A DNA stretch of 31,345 bases. Origin: Candidatus Rifleibacteriota bacterium (GTDB lineage Bacteria > Riflebacteria > Ozemobacteria > Ozemobacterales > Ozemobacteraceae). The notes under the pieces are model-generated. The model did no database searches and was not told where the DNA came from. It worked only from the letters and a program-made list of their open reading frames with translations. Position 1 is the stretch's first letter; each line of letters starts with the position of its first letter. Shown one piece after another: positions 24,470 to 31,345 of this stretch. The DNA is taken from positions 1 through 31,345 of the forward strand of contig JAKQQP010000361.1 in assembly GCA_029564115.1 (NCBI GenBank), in the 5' to 3' direction. The position numbers were made by a program, and so were the translations under genes.

Positions 24470-24498
24470 ATAATACTGTGTTGTCATGAGTATGTCAA
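24470..24498 (-). promoter_or_regulatory. Sigma-70 promoter of the bamA-lpxA operon
   Basis: Minus strand TTGACA (24493-24498), exactly 17 bases, TATTAT (24470-24475). The -35 is perfect and the -10 has five of six. The start would be near 24463, 31 bases before the bamA ATG. Confidence 0.88.
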
Positions 24499-24640
24499 GA
24501 ATATGCACCGCAAACCACGACGAATGCGAACTTTAATTGCCCATCCGACTGACACATAATCAATATGATTCCCATATCTGACCGAGAACAGCAACGATAA
24601 AAAAGTCTCGCCGATATTTGCACTGTTCTTGATCTGGCAC

Positions 24641-24669
24641 TTGAATTAATTCCGATTCATCGGGTATCT
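24641..24669 (+). promoter_or_regulatory. Candidate promoter of the DnaB-like gene
   Basis: TTGAAT (24641-24646), 17 bases, GTATCT (24664-24669), or TATCTT with 18. The match is moderate. The start would fall near 24676, between ATG 24671 and GTG 24713, which favours the GTG start. Confidence 0.4.
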
Positions 24670-24712
24670 TATGAAGCTGAATTATTCGAGCCGGAAACGA
24701 GTGGAGGCAGAA

Positions 24713-26713
24713 GTGACCAATTGCGCTATATGTAACACGGAGATACAAGAAGGCAGCATCTGCAGTAATTGCGCCAGAACCCAGAGGACGCCAAGCCCGG
24801 GCGGAAGTTTTTCGTTAAACAACCTGCTCAAGCCGACCAACGCCACTCCAGAAGCGCCACCTTCACCGGCACCCAAAGCGCCTGCCACCTCGATACCGGC
24901 AAGGCCAGCATCCCCGCCGCCGCCGCCAACATCCGCAACTGTCCTGCCGCCACGCCCAACCCCGGGAATTCCGGCAACGGCTCAACCACAGCAGACAACC
25001 GGCAGAATACCGCCCCCCGCGGCTCCAGGCTCGATGCCGCGACCACCTCAGCCCAGTTCTGCGACTATCAATGCCGCTGCTTCACAGGCTGCCGATGAAC
25101 AGACAAAACTGCATAAAGAGGTTTTTTCGTCTGAAACAACTGGTTTTGGCGACGAAGACCTCGAAATAGCTCTTCTCGCCGGCATAATGAAAGATTCATT
25201 CGTTCTTGAAGCATTAAAAGGCAAGGGGCTTATCTCTGGCCTTTTTTCAACGCGCTTCACCCGTTCGATTTATCAGAGCATCCTCAACCTGCGCGAAGAG
25301 AGCCCTGAGCTTTCGGGCCTCGATAAAATCGTTCTCAAGAACAAACTTCGCCAGCTCAATCTTTTTGACGCCAGCGTGCAGAACATCGTAGAAAAAATTG
25401 TTGCCCAGCCAGCACCCGCAATGGACCAGGCCCTTCATTATCTCGAACTGATGAAGGAACAGGCGCTGAAGCGTAAACTAAAGGAAGTTGCCGGCAGCAT
25501 TCACCATTACATCGAAAACCCCGCACAGAACGAGAACCTGAATCTCGAAACGTTTACCAACAAAGTCATTCAGGATGTCAGAAACATTCAGAAAGCCCGC
25601 ACTACCAAACGCATCAACCTGGTAAAAGAAGAAATGCGTGAAATCATCGAAGATATAGATCGCCGCGAAGAAACCGGCGAAATCGAGATTATCGGTTATT
25701 CATGCGAACCGATGCATTATCTTAACACTGCAATTTCCGGCTTTCGCAAAGGTTTTATGTATGCCATCGCCGGGGCACCACGCCGGGGTAAAACAACCTT
25801 CACCCTCGAACTGGCAACCAGGGTAGCGACCATCAACAAGATTCCGGTGCTGTTCTTTACTTATGAGCAGACAAAAAAGAATCTGACTTATCGCCTGCTT
25901 GCCAAAGAAAGCCGCCTCAACCCCGATACCCTGCAACGTAAAAAAATCAGATCCGACATGATTGTAGACGCCAAATTCGTTGGCGGCTGGACAAAAATGC
26001 AGGAATACATGGATAACTTTTATATTATAGAAGCCACCAAAGAAGACACAGTAGACCGGATCAGATCTTATGCCTATAACGTTATGCAGGATTTCAACAC
26101 CGAAGACATCATGATCTTCGTCGATTACATACAAAAAATGCCACTTTCGCGCAACTACATGGACGAAAAATTCAAAGTCGAAGAAATTTCGACCGAGCTC
26201 AAAGCCCTGAGCATCGAACTGAATAACCCGATCATGACTATCAGCTCACTTTCAAAAGAAGGCTGTATGATCGACGCTACTCCCGACGCAGAACGCCCGA
26301 CCATGTATCACTGCAAAGGTTCGGGCGATCTTGAATATGATCTCGACTGCGCCATGATTCAGGCCAAAGACTGGGGCGACACGCGTGAGCTGTTTCAACA
26401 ACTGCAGCACAAAGCCGAAGAACTCGGCAAAGACACGACACGTATTCCAAAAGTCGATGTGGTCAACCTTTATCTCGACAAAAACCGTGACGCCCCGGAA
26501 GGCATCTTTTCGACCATACAATACCTGTTTTTTATTGAAGATAACAAGTTCATCGAGCTCGGCCCCAAGTTCGACGATGACCGCTACAGGTTCAGCAAAA
26601 TCGAAGAACTTGTGGACAAACTGATAGAGCAAAACTTCATCATCTTCTTCGATCGCGCGCGAGATACGAGCTATAACAAGGGCCGTGTCTCGATCAAACT
26701 TAAAAATTTCTAG
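24713..26713 (+). CDS. DnaB-like helicase with N-terminal zinc ribbon and proline-rich linker
   Basis: About 666 residues, against about 450-470 for replicative DnaB. GTG 24713 is chosen because GGAGG lies 5 bases before it; ATG 24671 is in frame but has no ribosome site. Order: a four-cysteine zinc ribbon (CAIC, CSNC, residues 4-22); about 100 residues rich in proline and alanine; a helical DnaB N-terminal-like domain (about 130-290); then a RecA-like hexameric-helicase core. The core has Walker A GAPRRGKTT (near 354), Walker B IMIFVDYIQKM, the CKGSGDLEYDLDCAM segment like the DnaB SGEIEYDAD motif, and YLDKNRDAPEG, which matches the DnaB KNRNGPTG finger. It most likely is a DNA-translocating ATPase, but whether it is the replicative helicase or a paralogue cannot be told. 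It is 16 bases before a lipoprotein gene. Confidence 0.88.
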   Translation: MTNCAICNTEIQEGSICSNCARTQRTPSPGGSFSLNNLLKPTNATPEAPPSPAPKAPATSIPARPASPPPPPTSATVLPPRPTPGIPATAQPQQTTGRIPPPAAPGSMPRPPQPSSATINAAASQAADEQTKLHKEVFSSETTGFGDEDLEIALLAGIMKDSFVLEALKGKGLISGLFSTRFTRSIYQSILNLREESPELSGLDKIVLKNKLRQLNLFDASVQNIVEKIVAQPAPAMDQALHYLELMKEQALKRKLKEVAGSIHHYIENPAQNENLNLETFTNKVIQDVRNIQKARTTKRINLVKEEMREIIEDIDRREETGEIEIIGYSCEPMHYLNTAISGFRKGFMYAIAGAPRRGKTTFTLELATRVATINKIPVLFFTYEQTKKNLTYRLLAKESRLNPDTLQRKKIRSDMIVDAKFVGGWTKMQEYMDNFYIIEATKEDTVDRIRSYAYNVMQDFNTEDIMIFVDYIQKMPLSRNYMDEKFKVEEISTELKALSIELNNPIMTISSLSKEGCMIDATPDAERPTMYHCKGSGDLEYDLDCAMIQAKDWGDTRELFQQLQHKAEELGKDTTRIPKVDVVNLYLDKNRDAPEGIFSTIQYLFFIEDNKFIELGPKFDDDRYRFSKIEELVDKLIEQNFIIFFDRARDTSYNKGRVSIKLKNF

Positions 26714-26729
26714 CCAAATGAGGGAACAA

Positions 26730-28502
26730 ATGCCACTGCAATCTGTCAAACGCCTGGGTATGCTGCTACTGGCGATACTTGCCACAGTGACCACCGCCCT
26801 GAATCTTTCGGGGTGCTCTGCCGGTCAGAAGGGTCTGTTAACCATCACTCCCGAACAATACCTGTCTTCTGCCAAAGAAACTCTTGAAACCATAGACGAG
26901 CGCAACTACGAAGTGCGTGACCTCGACGAAATCATCCGCATCCTTGAAAACGCCGAAAAAGACGCTAAAAAAAGCGAGGTAATAGATCGGTCACGCATGT
27001 ATCTCTGTCTGACCCACACTCTCAAAGCCAGAAAAATGTATCAGACCAGCCTAATGAAAGGCCAATACATCGCTAATCGAGCTGAGCCATTCTTTATCGT
27101 CGATACAAAAGAAATAAAAGAAACCCTTAGAATCGCCAACAAATGGTTGCGCAGCTGCAATGCCAATTTTAAAACCAAAGAACTGCAGCCCGATCTAAAT
27201 TTCGTCAGGGGTCTCTACCACACCCAGAAAATGCTGACTCAACAGAGCCGGGAAAAGAAAGAAAGCCTTGACACGGCCTTACTTGCCTTCAGAAGATGCC
27301 TGGGCAGCGCACCCGACTACAAATCAGATTTTCGGCTGTTCACCAGACATCAAACTCCCAGGGAAGTGCGCCTGCGAATGATCGAAGCTCTGGCACTCGG
27401 TGGTCAGCTCGCCGATGCCTATGGATTGCTTTCAGAATTCTCGTTCGCAGCCATTTCGCCAGCGGCAGGCGCCAGCGATGCCCAGGATTTCGCGTGGCAT
27501 CACACCAAAGGTTTTGTTCTCGCCATGATGGGGAAATACGAAGAAGCCGCCGAAATTCTCGAAAGATTCAAAATCGTTGTCCCCCAGGATTACCAGCTCG
27601 TAGATGAAGCTCTCTGGATACTTGAAGGCGTATACGACAGATTGGCCACGGAAAGACGTGTAGACAGGTTTAAAATGGAAGCGAGAATAGTGGCAGCTCT
27701 GCTCAACAAGCTCAAGGGGCCGTATTCAAAAGAAAAGTATTCAACCGCTTCTCATCTTTTTCCGAGGCAGTTACCGGGCGACATCAATTTTTTCACCGGG
27801 GTAATGAAATTCTACGACGGTCATTTTGAGCAGGCTCTTGAAATATTCAGCCAACTTTCAAATCGCGGAATCATGTCGAGCAGCAACCGAATTGCGGTTA
27901 AACTGTATGAGATAGAATCCATGCTGTATTCCGGGCAGAAATCTTCCGACAGTCTTCTTGAAGAACTGCTGAAACTTAGCAGAAACAGCTCCCTGTCCCC
28001 GCTGCAAAAAGAACGCAACGGCTACCTGCTCGCCCGCTATGTAATGGACGAAGACAAAAACTTTGCCAGCAGCAAGATCGACCACGCCGGGCAGAGCTTC
28101 ATCAAAAGTATCAGCTCTAAACCCTGGGCCATCGAGCTTTCTTTCAAACGAGGTGAGGTAAAAAGAGCGAAGAAGCCCGTTCGCAGTCGTAACCTGTCAG
28201 AACAGGATGCCGACGAATCAAGCAAACGTGAACCTGGCTCGATCCTGGCCGAAATCTACGCCAACCGCCCCGAAGACTGGGTAGTAAGTGCAAATCTTTA
28301 TCTGGTAGCATTGCCCGAATTCGCGCTTCTGGGCAAAGGCCGCATAGTAGGCCGGGAAGACAGCGAAAATGGCACCTGGGTCTTTAAAGATGAAGAAATA
28401 GACCGATTGCGCCGCAAAAACCAGTATCTCGCCATTTTTGAATATGACAATTCCGACAGCGAGAAATCACTACAGGGTGTAATTTTTCAGCCAAGACGCT
28501 GA
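26730..28502 (+). CDS. Lipoprotein of unknown function with probable TPR-like helical repeats
   Basis: A 590-residue exported lipoprotein. The N-terminus PLQSVKRLGMLLLAILATVT is a signal peptide and LSGC (C29) a lipobox. ATG 26730 is preferred over 26685 and 26718 because GAGGGAACAA stands right before it and the signal peptide starts there. The body looks all-helical and TPR-like (KGFVLAMMGKYEEAAEILER, KFYDGHFEQALEIFSQLSN), like proteins that scaffold envelope complexes. The C-terminal 90 residues differ (NRPEDWVVSANLYLVALPEF, then charged) and may be a small beta domain. It is 16 bases after the DnaB-like gene, so co-transcribed. I do not recognise a named family. Confidence 0.88.
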   Translation: MPLQSVKRLGMLLLAILATVTTALNLSGCSAGQKGLLTITPEQYLSSAKETLETIDERNYEVRDLDEIIRILENAEKDAKKSEVIDRSRMYLCLTHTLKARKMYQTSLMKGQYIANRAEPFFIVDTKEIKETLRIANKWLRSCNANFKTKELQPDLNFVRGLYHTQKMLTQQSREKKESLDTALLAFRRCLGSAPDYKSDFRLFTRHQTPREVRLRMIEALALGGQLADAYGLLSEFSFAAISPAAGASDAQDFAWHHTKGFVLAMMGKYEEAAEILERFKIVVPQDYQLVDEALWILEGVYDRLATERRVDRFKMEARIVAALLNKLKGPYSKEKYSTASHLFPRQLPGDINFFTGVMKFYDGHFEQALEIFSQLSNRGIMSSSNRIAVKLYEIESMLYSGQKSSDSLLEELLKLSRNSSLSPLQKERNGYLLARYVMDEDKNFASSKIDHAGQSFIKSISSKPWAIELSFKRGEVKRAKKPVRSRNLSEQDADESSKREPGSILAEIYANRPEDWVVSANLYLVALPEFALLGKGRIVGREDSENGTWVFKDEEIDRLRRKNQYLAIFEYDNSDSEKSLQGVIFQPRR

Positions 28503-28553
28503 CAAAGAAACGTACACCCGCCAGATTGCCGCGCCGGTATTTGCCGGCAGCGA

Positions 28554-28605
28554 AAAGCCCCTGAAAAGCGACATCTTCGTCGTATTGCGGGGGCGCTTTA
28601 TTTTT
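28554..28605 (+). terminator. Probable terminator after the lipoprotein gene
   Basis: AAAGCCCC at 28554-28561 pairs imperfectly with GGGGGCGCTTT (28588-28598), with an inner GAC-ATCTTC-GTC, followed by TTTATTTTT. It is an imperfect stem but has a clear T-run. Confidence 0.5.
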
Positions 28606-28613
28606 CTTATACT
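28585..28613 (+). promoter_or_regulatory. Candidate promoter of the glycine-rich exported protein
   Basis: TTGCGG (28585-28590), 17 bases, TATACT (28608-28613). The -10 is strong and the -35 poor. It overlaps the 3' arm of the preceding terminator hairpin. Confidence 0.45.
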
Positions 28614-28642
28614 TTTATGAGTATCGAGAGGGAGGTTGTTTT

Positions 28643-29392
28643 ATGTTCAACAAACTTGCAAAAAACAGAAACTTCAACGTGCTGCTGATCGCCTCGTTTG
28701 TCTTTGCTATCCTGCTTGTGCCGATGACCGCTCAGGCTGGCATCCTTGGCAGCGTTCTCAATGCAGTCAGACCATTTGCCAAAATTGCCGGCAATATCGC
28801 CGGAGCCGTGGCGGGCGCATCTCTCGGAGCAGCTTTTATGCCACCCCTTGGCATGCTGGCCGGCGGGGTTGCCGGGTGGATAGTCGGCGGCATAGTTACC
28901 AGCTACGCAACCGGTAGTCTCAGTAACATGGCGGCTCTTGGTGGCGCGGCTCTCGGCGTTATGGCCCTTGCCTCGTTCGGGCCGGTAGGGTACGTTGCCG
29001 GCGCCCTGGTCGGCGGGCTTCTCGGCAAGATTGCCATGAACCTTCTTTATAAAGCAGACCGCACAGCCACCGGCGGTATTCTCTTCATGACCGGTGATTC
29101 ACAACCGGCTGCCGCCAATGTTCAGGGGGTTGCCCTTGCCCCAGAAATCCCCACATCTTATGACAACGCGGCCCAGGCGCCGACGATCAGCAGCGAGCCC
29201 GTTAACAATGCTGTAAGCATCAGCGCCAGCCCAGCAGACATTGCCCGGGCTGACGGCGATTATCGTGCCGCCTATCAAACCTATCTGAGCGCAACCCGCG
29301 AAGGCAATGCCCAAAAAATCAATGAAGCCCATAAAGCCTATCAGGCCGCTTTCGAGAACTATAAAAAGCTCACGGGTAAAGAACCTCAGTAA
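28643..29392 (+). CDS. Exported glycine-zipper-rich protein of unknown function
   Basis: 249 residues. GGGAGG lies 7 bases before ATG 28643. A signal peptide (residues 1-32, cut after MTAQA) is followed by about 120 residues with glycine every three to four positions among small hydrophobics (AGNIAGAVAGASLGAAFMPP, GPVGYVAGALVGGLLGKIAM), the pattern of glycine-zipper membrane-inserting proteins. The last 100 residues are polar; residues 205-249 look like one helical hairpin (YRAAYQTYLSATREGNAQKI, HKAYQAAFENYKKLTGKEPQ). It stands alone between two terminators. It could be an outer-membrane or surface-associated protein; bacteriocin-like glycine zippers are an alternative. No family is recognised. 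Confidence 0.85.
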   Translation: MFNKLAKNRNFNVLLIASFVFAILLVPMTAQAGILGSVLNAVRPFAKIAGNIAGAVAGASLGAAFMPPLGMLAGGVAGWIVGGIVTSYATGSLSNMAALGGAALGVMALASFGPVGYVAGALVGGLLGKIAMNLLYKADRTATGGILFMTGDSQPAAANVQGVALAPEIPTSYDNAAQAPTISSEPVNNAVSISASPADIARADGDYRAAYQTYLSATREGNAQKINEAHKAYQAAFENYKKLTGKEPQ

Positions 29393-29410
29393 TTAACTCT
29401 GAAAAAGCTT

Positions 29411-29449
29411 AAAAAGCAGAGCCTCCGGTGACGGAGGCTCTGCTTTTTT
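29411..29449. terminator. Bidirectional Rho-independent terminator
   Basis: A perfect stem of at least 16 bp (AGCAGAGCCTCCG arms) around a GTGA loop is flanked by A-run and T-run. It serves the plus-strand glycine-rich gene and the converging minus-strand pseudopilin genes. Confidence 0.95.
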
Positions 29450-29478
29450 AACGATCTTTTTTTCCTCGATATCGCGAG

Positions 29479-30105
29479 CTACTGGGTAGCCTGCAACAAC
29501 CAGTTGATTTTGCGAGGTGTGATCACCATAAAAAATGACTTTACCCGCGGGTCTTCGTCTGGATTTTCAAGAATCTTCTGCTTATCGGCTTCAGTCAGCT
29601 TGTCGAATTTTTCGGTATAAAGAATTTTCATCGATACCTTGAACCAGACCTTTGAGTTCAAGGCAAGTTCTGACTCGACAAAGGCGTTTGAGTCACGATA
29701 GCTCGAATCATAGTCGAAGGCGAGAATCTGGCCATCATTGAACAAGAAAGGCCTCATATCTGCCACAGAAGGGTCAGGGTCATTTATGCCGCCCTTTTTG
29801 CCGCGATATAACCGGCGGGTTTCTTTGTTGAAGTAGTATTGGGCGGTCTCAGTCGGCGACAGTGGAATATTCAGACGATCATTGAAAACCTGCGGCTTGT
29901 CGCTTGCATTGCGCAACTCGTTCCTGATGCCAGACATGATGATTCTCGTTGTCTGCAGAATGTCGAGTTTGTTCTGAGAGTGAGTGAAAGTCATTCTGAC
30001 GGCACGCATAATCTGATACATCGAAACGGAGAGCAGCATAAACAGACCTACGGCGAACATAAGTTCAACCATGGTCATACCGTTTTTACGTTTTTTCATG
30101 AGCAT
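29479..30105 (-). CDS. PulJ/GspJ-like prepilin (minor pseudopilin)
   Basis: About 208 residues. The prepilin leader is short and basic (MLMKKRKNG) followed by MTMVELMFAVGLFMLLSVSM: cleavage after glycine, methylated M+1 and the conserved E5, then the hydrophobic assembly helix. The long globular part (about 170 residues) suits a GspJ or PilW-type minor subunit. The start could be ATG 30105, ATG 30099 or TTG 30111; 30105 follows the upstream stop by two bases and is taken here, but there is no clear ribosome site, so coupling to the gene before it is likely. It is last in the pseudopilin operon before the bidirectional terminator. Confidence 0.88.
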   Translation of the reverse strand: MLMKKRKNGMTMVELMFAVGLFMLLSVSMYQIMRAVRMTFTHSQNKLDILQTTRIIMSGIRNELRNASDKPQVFNDRLNIPLSPTETAQYYFNKETRRLYRGKKGGINDPDPSVADMRPFLFNDGQILAFDYDSSYRDSNAFVESELALNSKVWFKVSMKILYTEKFDKLTEADKQKILENPDEDPRVKSFFMVITPRKINWLLQATQ

Positions 30106-30107
30106 AA

Positions 30108-30554
30108 TCAATAAAAGTTGTATCTCGGATCAGTCAGTATCGAAACGAAGGTAAGCACGGGCACATCTGATTCGGCGGTTTTGTGCTTGGAAACTACAGT
30201 GATTTTGATGCGCAACAAAAACAGCGGTTTGGCACCCTGAGGCAACGGGGTAACCGGCTGCAGTGTCGGCTCGAACATCATATCAAACCCGTTTTCAGCG
30301 GCAGTCTTCTGCAATTCGAGATATTCTTCGTCCTTGTGCAGGCGCTGCGCTTTATCGTAGCCGAGAGTTCTCGCCAGTTCGATAGCCGAGGTGCCAAAAA
30401 GGGTTGCCATGGTGCGGGTGTCCGCTCTGACGATCCTCTTCTGGCCAGATCGCATCAACGAATAAATAGGCAGAATACCGGCGGAGATCATCATGATGAC
30501 GATAAGTATCTCAACCAGAGAAAAGGCCTTGTTCTTATTCTTCAGCTTGATCAT
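30108..30554 (-). CDS. GspI/PilV-like prepilin
   Basis: A 148-residue type IV prepilin-like protein: basic leader MIKLKNKNKA, then FSLVEILIVIMMISAGILPI with F+1, E5 and a hydrophobic helix. The residue before the cut is alanine rather than glycine; alanine is tolerated by some prepilin peptidases. The globular part is short, as in GspI/PilV. Its ATG overlaps the upstream stop (ATGA) and its own stop lies 2 bases before the next ATG, so three genes form one operon. The assignment to a pilus or to a type II secretion machine cannot be made from two subunits. Confidence 0.88.
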   Translation of the reverse strand: MIKLKNKNKAFSLVEILIVIMMISAGILPIYSLMRSGQKRIVRADTRTMATLFGTSAIELARTLGYDKAQRLHKDEEYLELQKTAAENGFDMMFEPTLQPVTPLPQGAKPLFLLRIKITVVSKHKTAESDVPVLTFVSILTDPRYNFY

Positions 30555-31345
30555 TCGCGTTCGTATTTCCAGTCAAATTTACCGACGCCGCCGGTAACAA
30601 TTTTGGCAACGTATTGTTTATCCATGAGTGACGGCATAATATTGCGCCAGATACCATTCAAGGCATTATAAACTATAATATTCTCGCCGGGGGTGGCAAA
30701 ATGTTCCTCAAGGTTCAGAAATGGAGTGACGACCGTACCTTTGATCGTCACAGGCCTGTCACCCTTAACCAGCAACGGCTCGGAAACAGAAATCAGGTTA
30801 GCTTCTACAAAACAGCGGCTTCCCTGCGCCATCGTAGTATCGATGACTATCTGCGGCGCTATAATTGTGAGCAGATCATTACCGATAGCAGAATGAATAG
30901 CTTTCTCGTCGGTGTCTACACCAAGAAGATCACCGGCAATGACAACCTTACCGCCGCCCATCATCGGGCTTGAATAAATAACCCCATGCCCTCTGAATCT
31001 GAGGTTTCTCAGGCCAAGAGGCTCGGAATCGTTCAGAACCAGAATGCCATTCAGTTCAAGCGTCTGATTTTTAGCGCCACTGCGGTAAGCCTGGACATTG
31101 TTGATGTATTTGAATTCAAAACGGTCATAAGAAACCCCGCCCATGGCGACAGTCGTGCGACCGCGGAAAAAGTCTTCAGTACTGCGGGGAATAAAATAGA
31201 AATCAAGCAGATAAGAACTAAAAGCATCAGGAAGAGCATGCCAGAGAGCCCCTTCATAGAACTCCAGCATTGGCGTCTGCCCGATTATTGAATCCATGCC
31301 TTTGGGAATTTCATTGTAAGGGTACGGGAAGTTTTCGAGGTAACC
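30551..31345 (-). CDS. C-terminal part of an unrecognised protein of the pseudopilin operon
   Basis: The frame is open from the window edge to TGA 30551, giving 264 codons; ATG 31297 is only an internal methionine, since upstream codons (GYLENFPYPYNEIPKG) read on without a stop or ribosome site. The sequence is rich in beta-forming stretches with turn motifs (FRGHGVIYSSPMMGGGKVVI, LGVDTDEKAIHSAIGNDLLT). It ends FDWKYERE. It overlaps the GspI/PilV-like gene by ATGA. Position suggests a large pilin-associated or PilX/GspK-like component, but I recognise no family. Confidence 0.75.
   Translation of the reverse strand, partial: GYLENFPYPYNEIPKGMDSIIGQTPMLEFYEGALWHALPDAFSSYLLDFYFIPRSTEDFFRGRTTVAMGGVSYDRFEFKYINNVQAYRSGAKNQTLELNGILVLNDSEPLGLRNLRFRGHGVIYSSPMMGGGKVVIAGDLLGVDTDEKAIHSAIGNDLLTIIAPQIVIDTTMAQGSRCFVEANLISVSEPLLVKGDRPVTIKGTVVTPFLNLEEHFATPGENIIVYNALNGIWRNIMPSLMDKQYVAKIVTGGVGKFDWKYERE

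Noticed and set aside
24671..24712. ATG start of the DnaB-like protein
   Set aside because: No ribosome site before it and likely within or before the transcription start; GTG 24713 has GGAGG at good spacing and begins at the zinc ribbon.
31250..31297. ATG 31297 as the start of the last minus-strand gene
   Set aside because: The frame is open to the window edge with no ribosome site, so it is an internal methionine.

Overview
This window looks like the chromosome of a flagellated, lipopolysaccharide-making (diderm) bacterium with conventional bacterial gene structure: strong Shine-Dalgarno sites, tight operons and clear Rho-independent terminators. LpxA, LpxC, LpxD, BamA and Skp show an outer membrane with lipid A. 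The fused LpxC/FabZ gene, three very large flagellins, a giant FlgL and intergenic TTCATCCGTG-type repeats do not fit well-studied Proteobacteria. A deep-branching diderm lineage of the kind known mainly from environmental genomes is my best guess (Candidatus Riflebacteria or another such phylum), but this is inference and the sequence does not prove it.

Layout. Positions 1-14.0 kb and 14.2-17.2 kb are mostly flagellar, all on the minus strand. They hold two adjacent flagellin paralogues (the first cut by the window edge), a third flagellin, csrA, fliW, a 1014-residue flgL, flgK, flgN and flgM. This is a late-flagellar (filament and hook-filament junction) set with both of its checkpoints: FlgM (anti-sigma-28) and FliW-CsrA (translational control of flagellin). 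Two flagellin leaders fold so that the Shine-Dalgarno GGA lies in a hairpin loop, the form of a CsrA site. flgK has a near-consensus sigma-28 promoter and flgM has a sigma-70 promoter. Set among these genes (4.4-7.2 kb) is a two-gene sulfur or redox operon. It encodes a thioredoxin and a four-domain CoA-disulfide reductase/rhodanese/TusA/DsrE-like fusion, behind a perfect-match sigma-54 promoter.

From 17.4 to 24.5 kb, comF is followed by a terminator and then a minus-strand envelope operon read in the order bamA, skp (ompH), lpxD, an unrecognised exported protein, lpxC/fabZ, lpxA. A consensus sigma-70 promoter in front of bamA drives it and a hairpin after lpxA ends it. Outer-membrane protein insertion and lipid A synthesis are thus expressed together.

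From 24.7 to 29.4 kb the genes turn to the plus strand. They are a DnaB-like ATPase with an added N-terminal zinc ribbon and a proline-rich linker, a lipoprotein of unknown function with probable helical repeats, and a small exported glycine-rich protein. A bidirectional terminator separates these from a minus-strand pseudopilin cluster (29.5 kb to the end) with two class III prepilin-like proteins and the C-terminal part of a third, larger protein. I found no rRNA, tRNA, CRISPR array, transposase or prophage gene.
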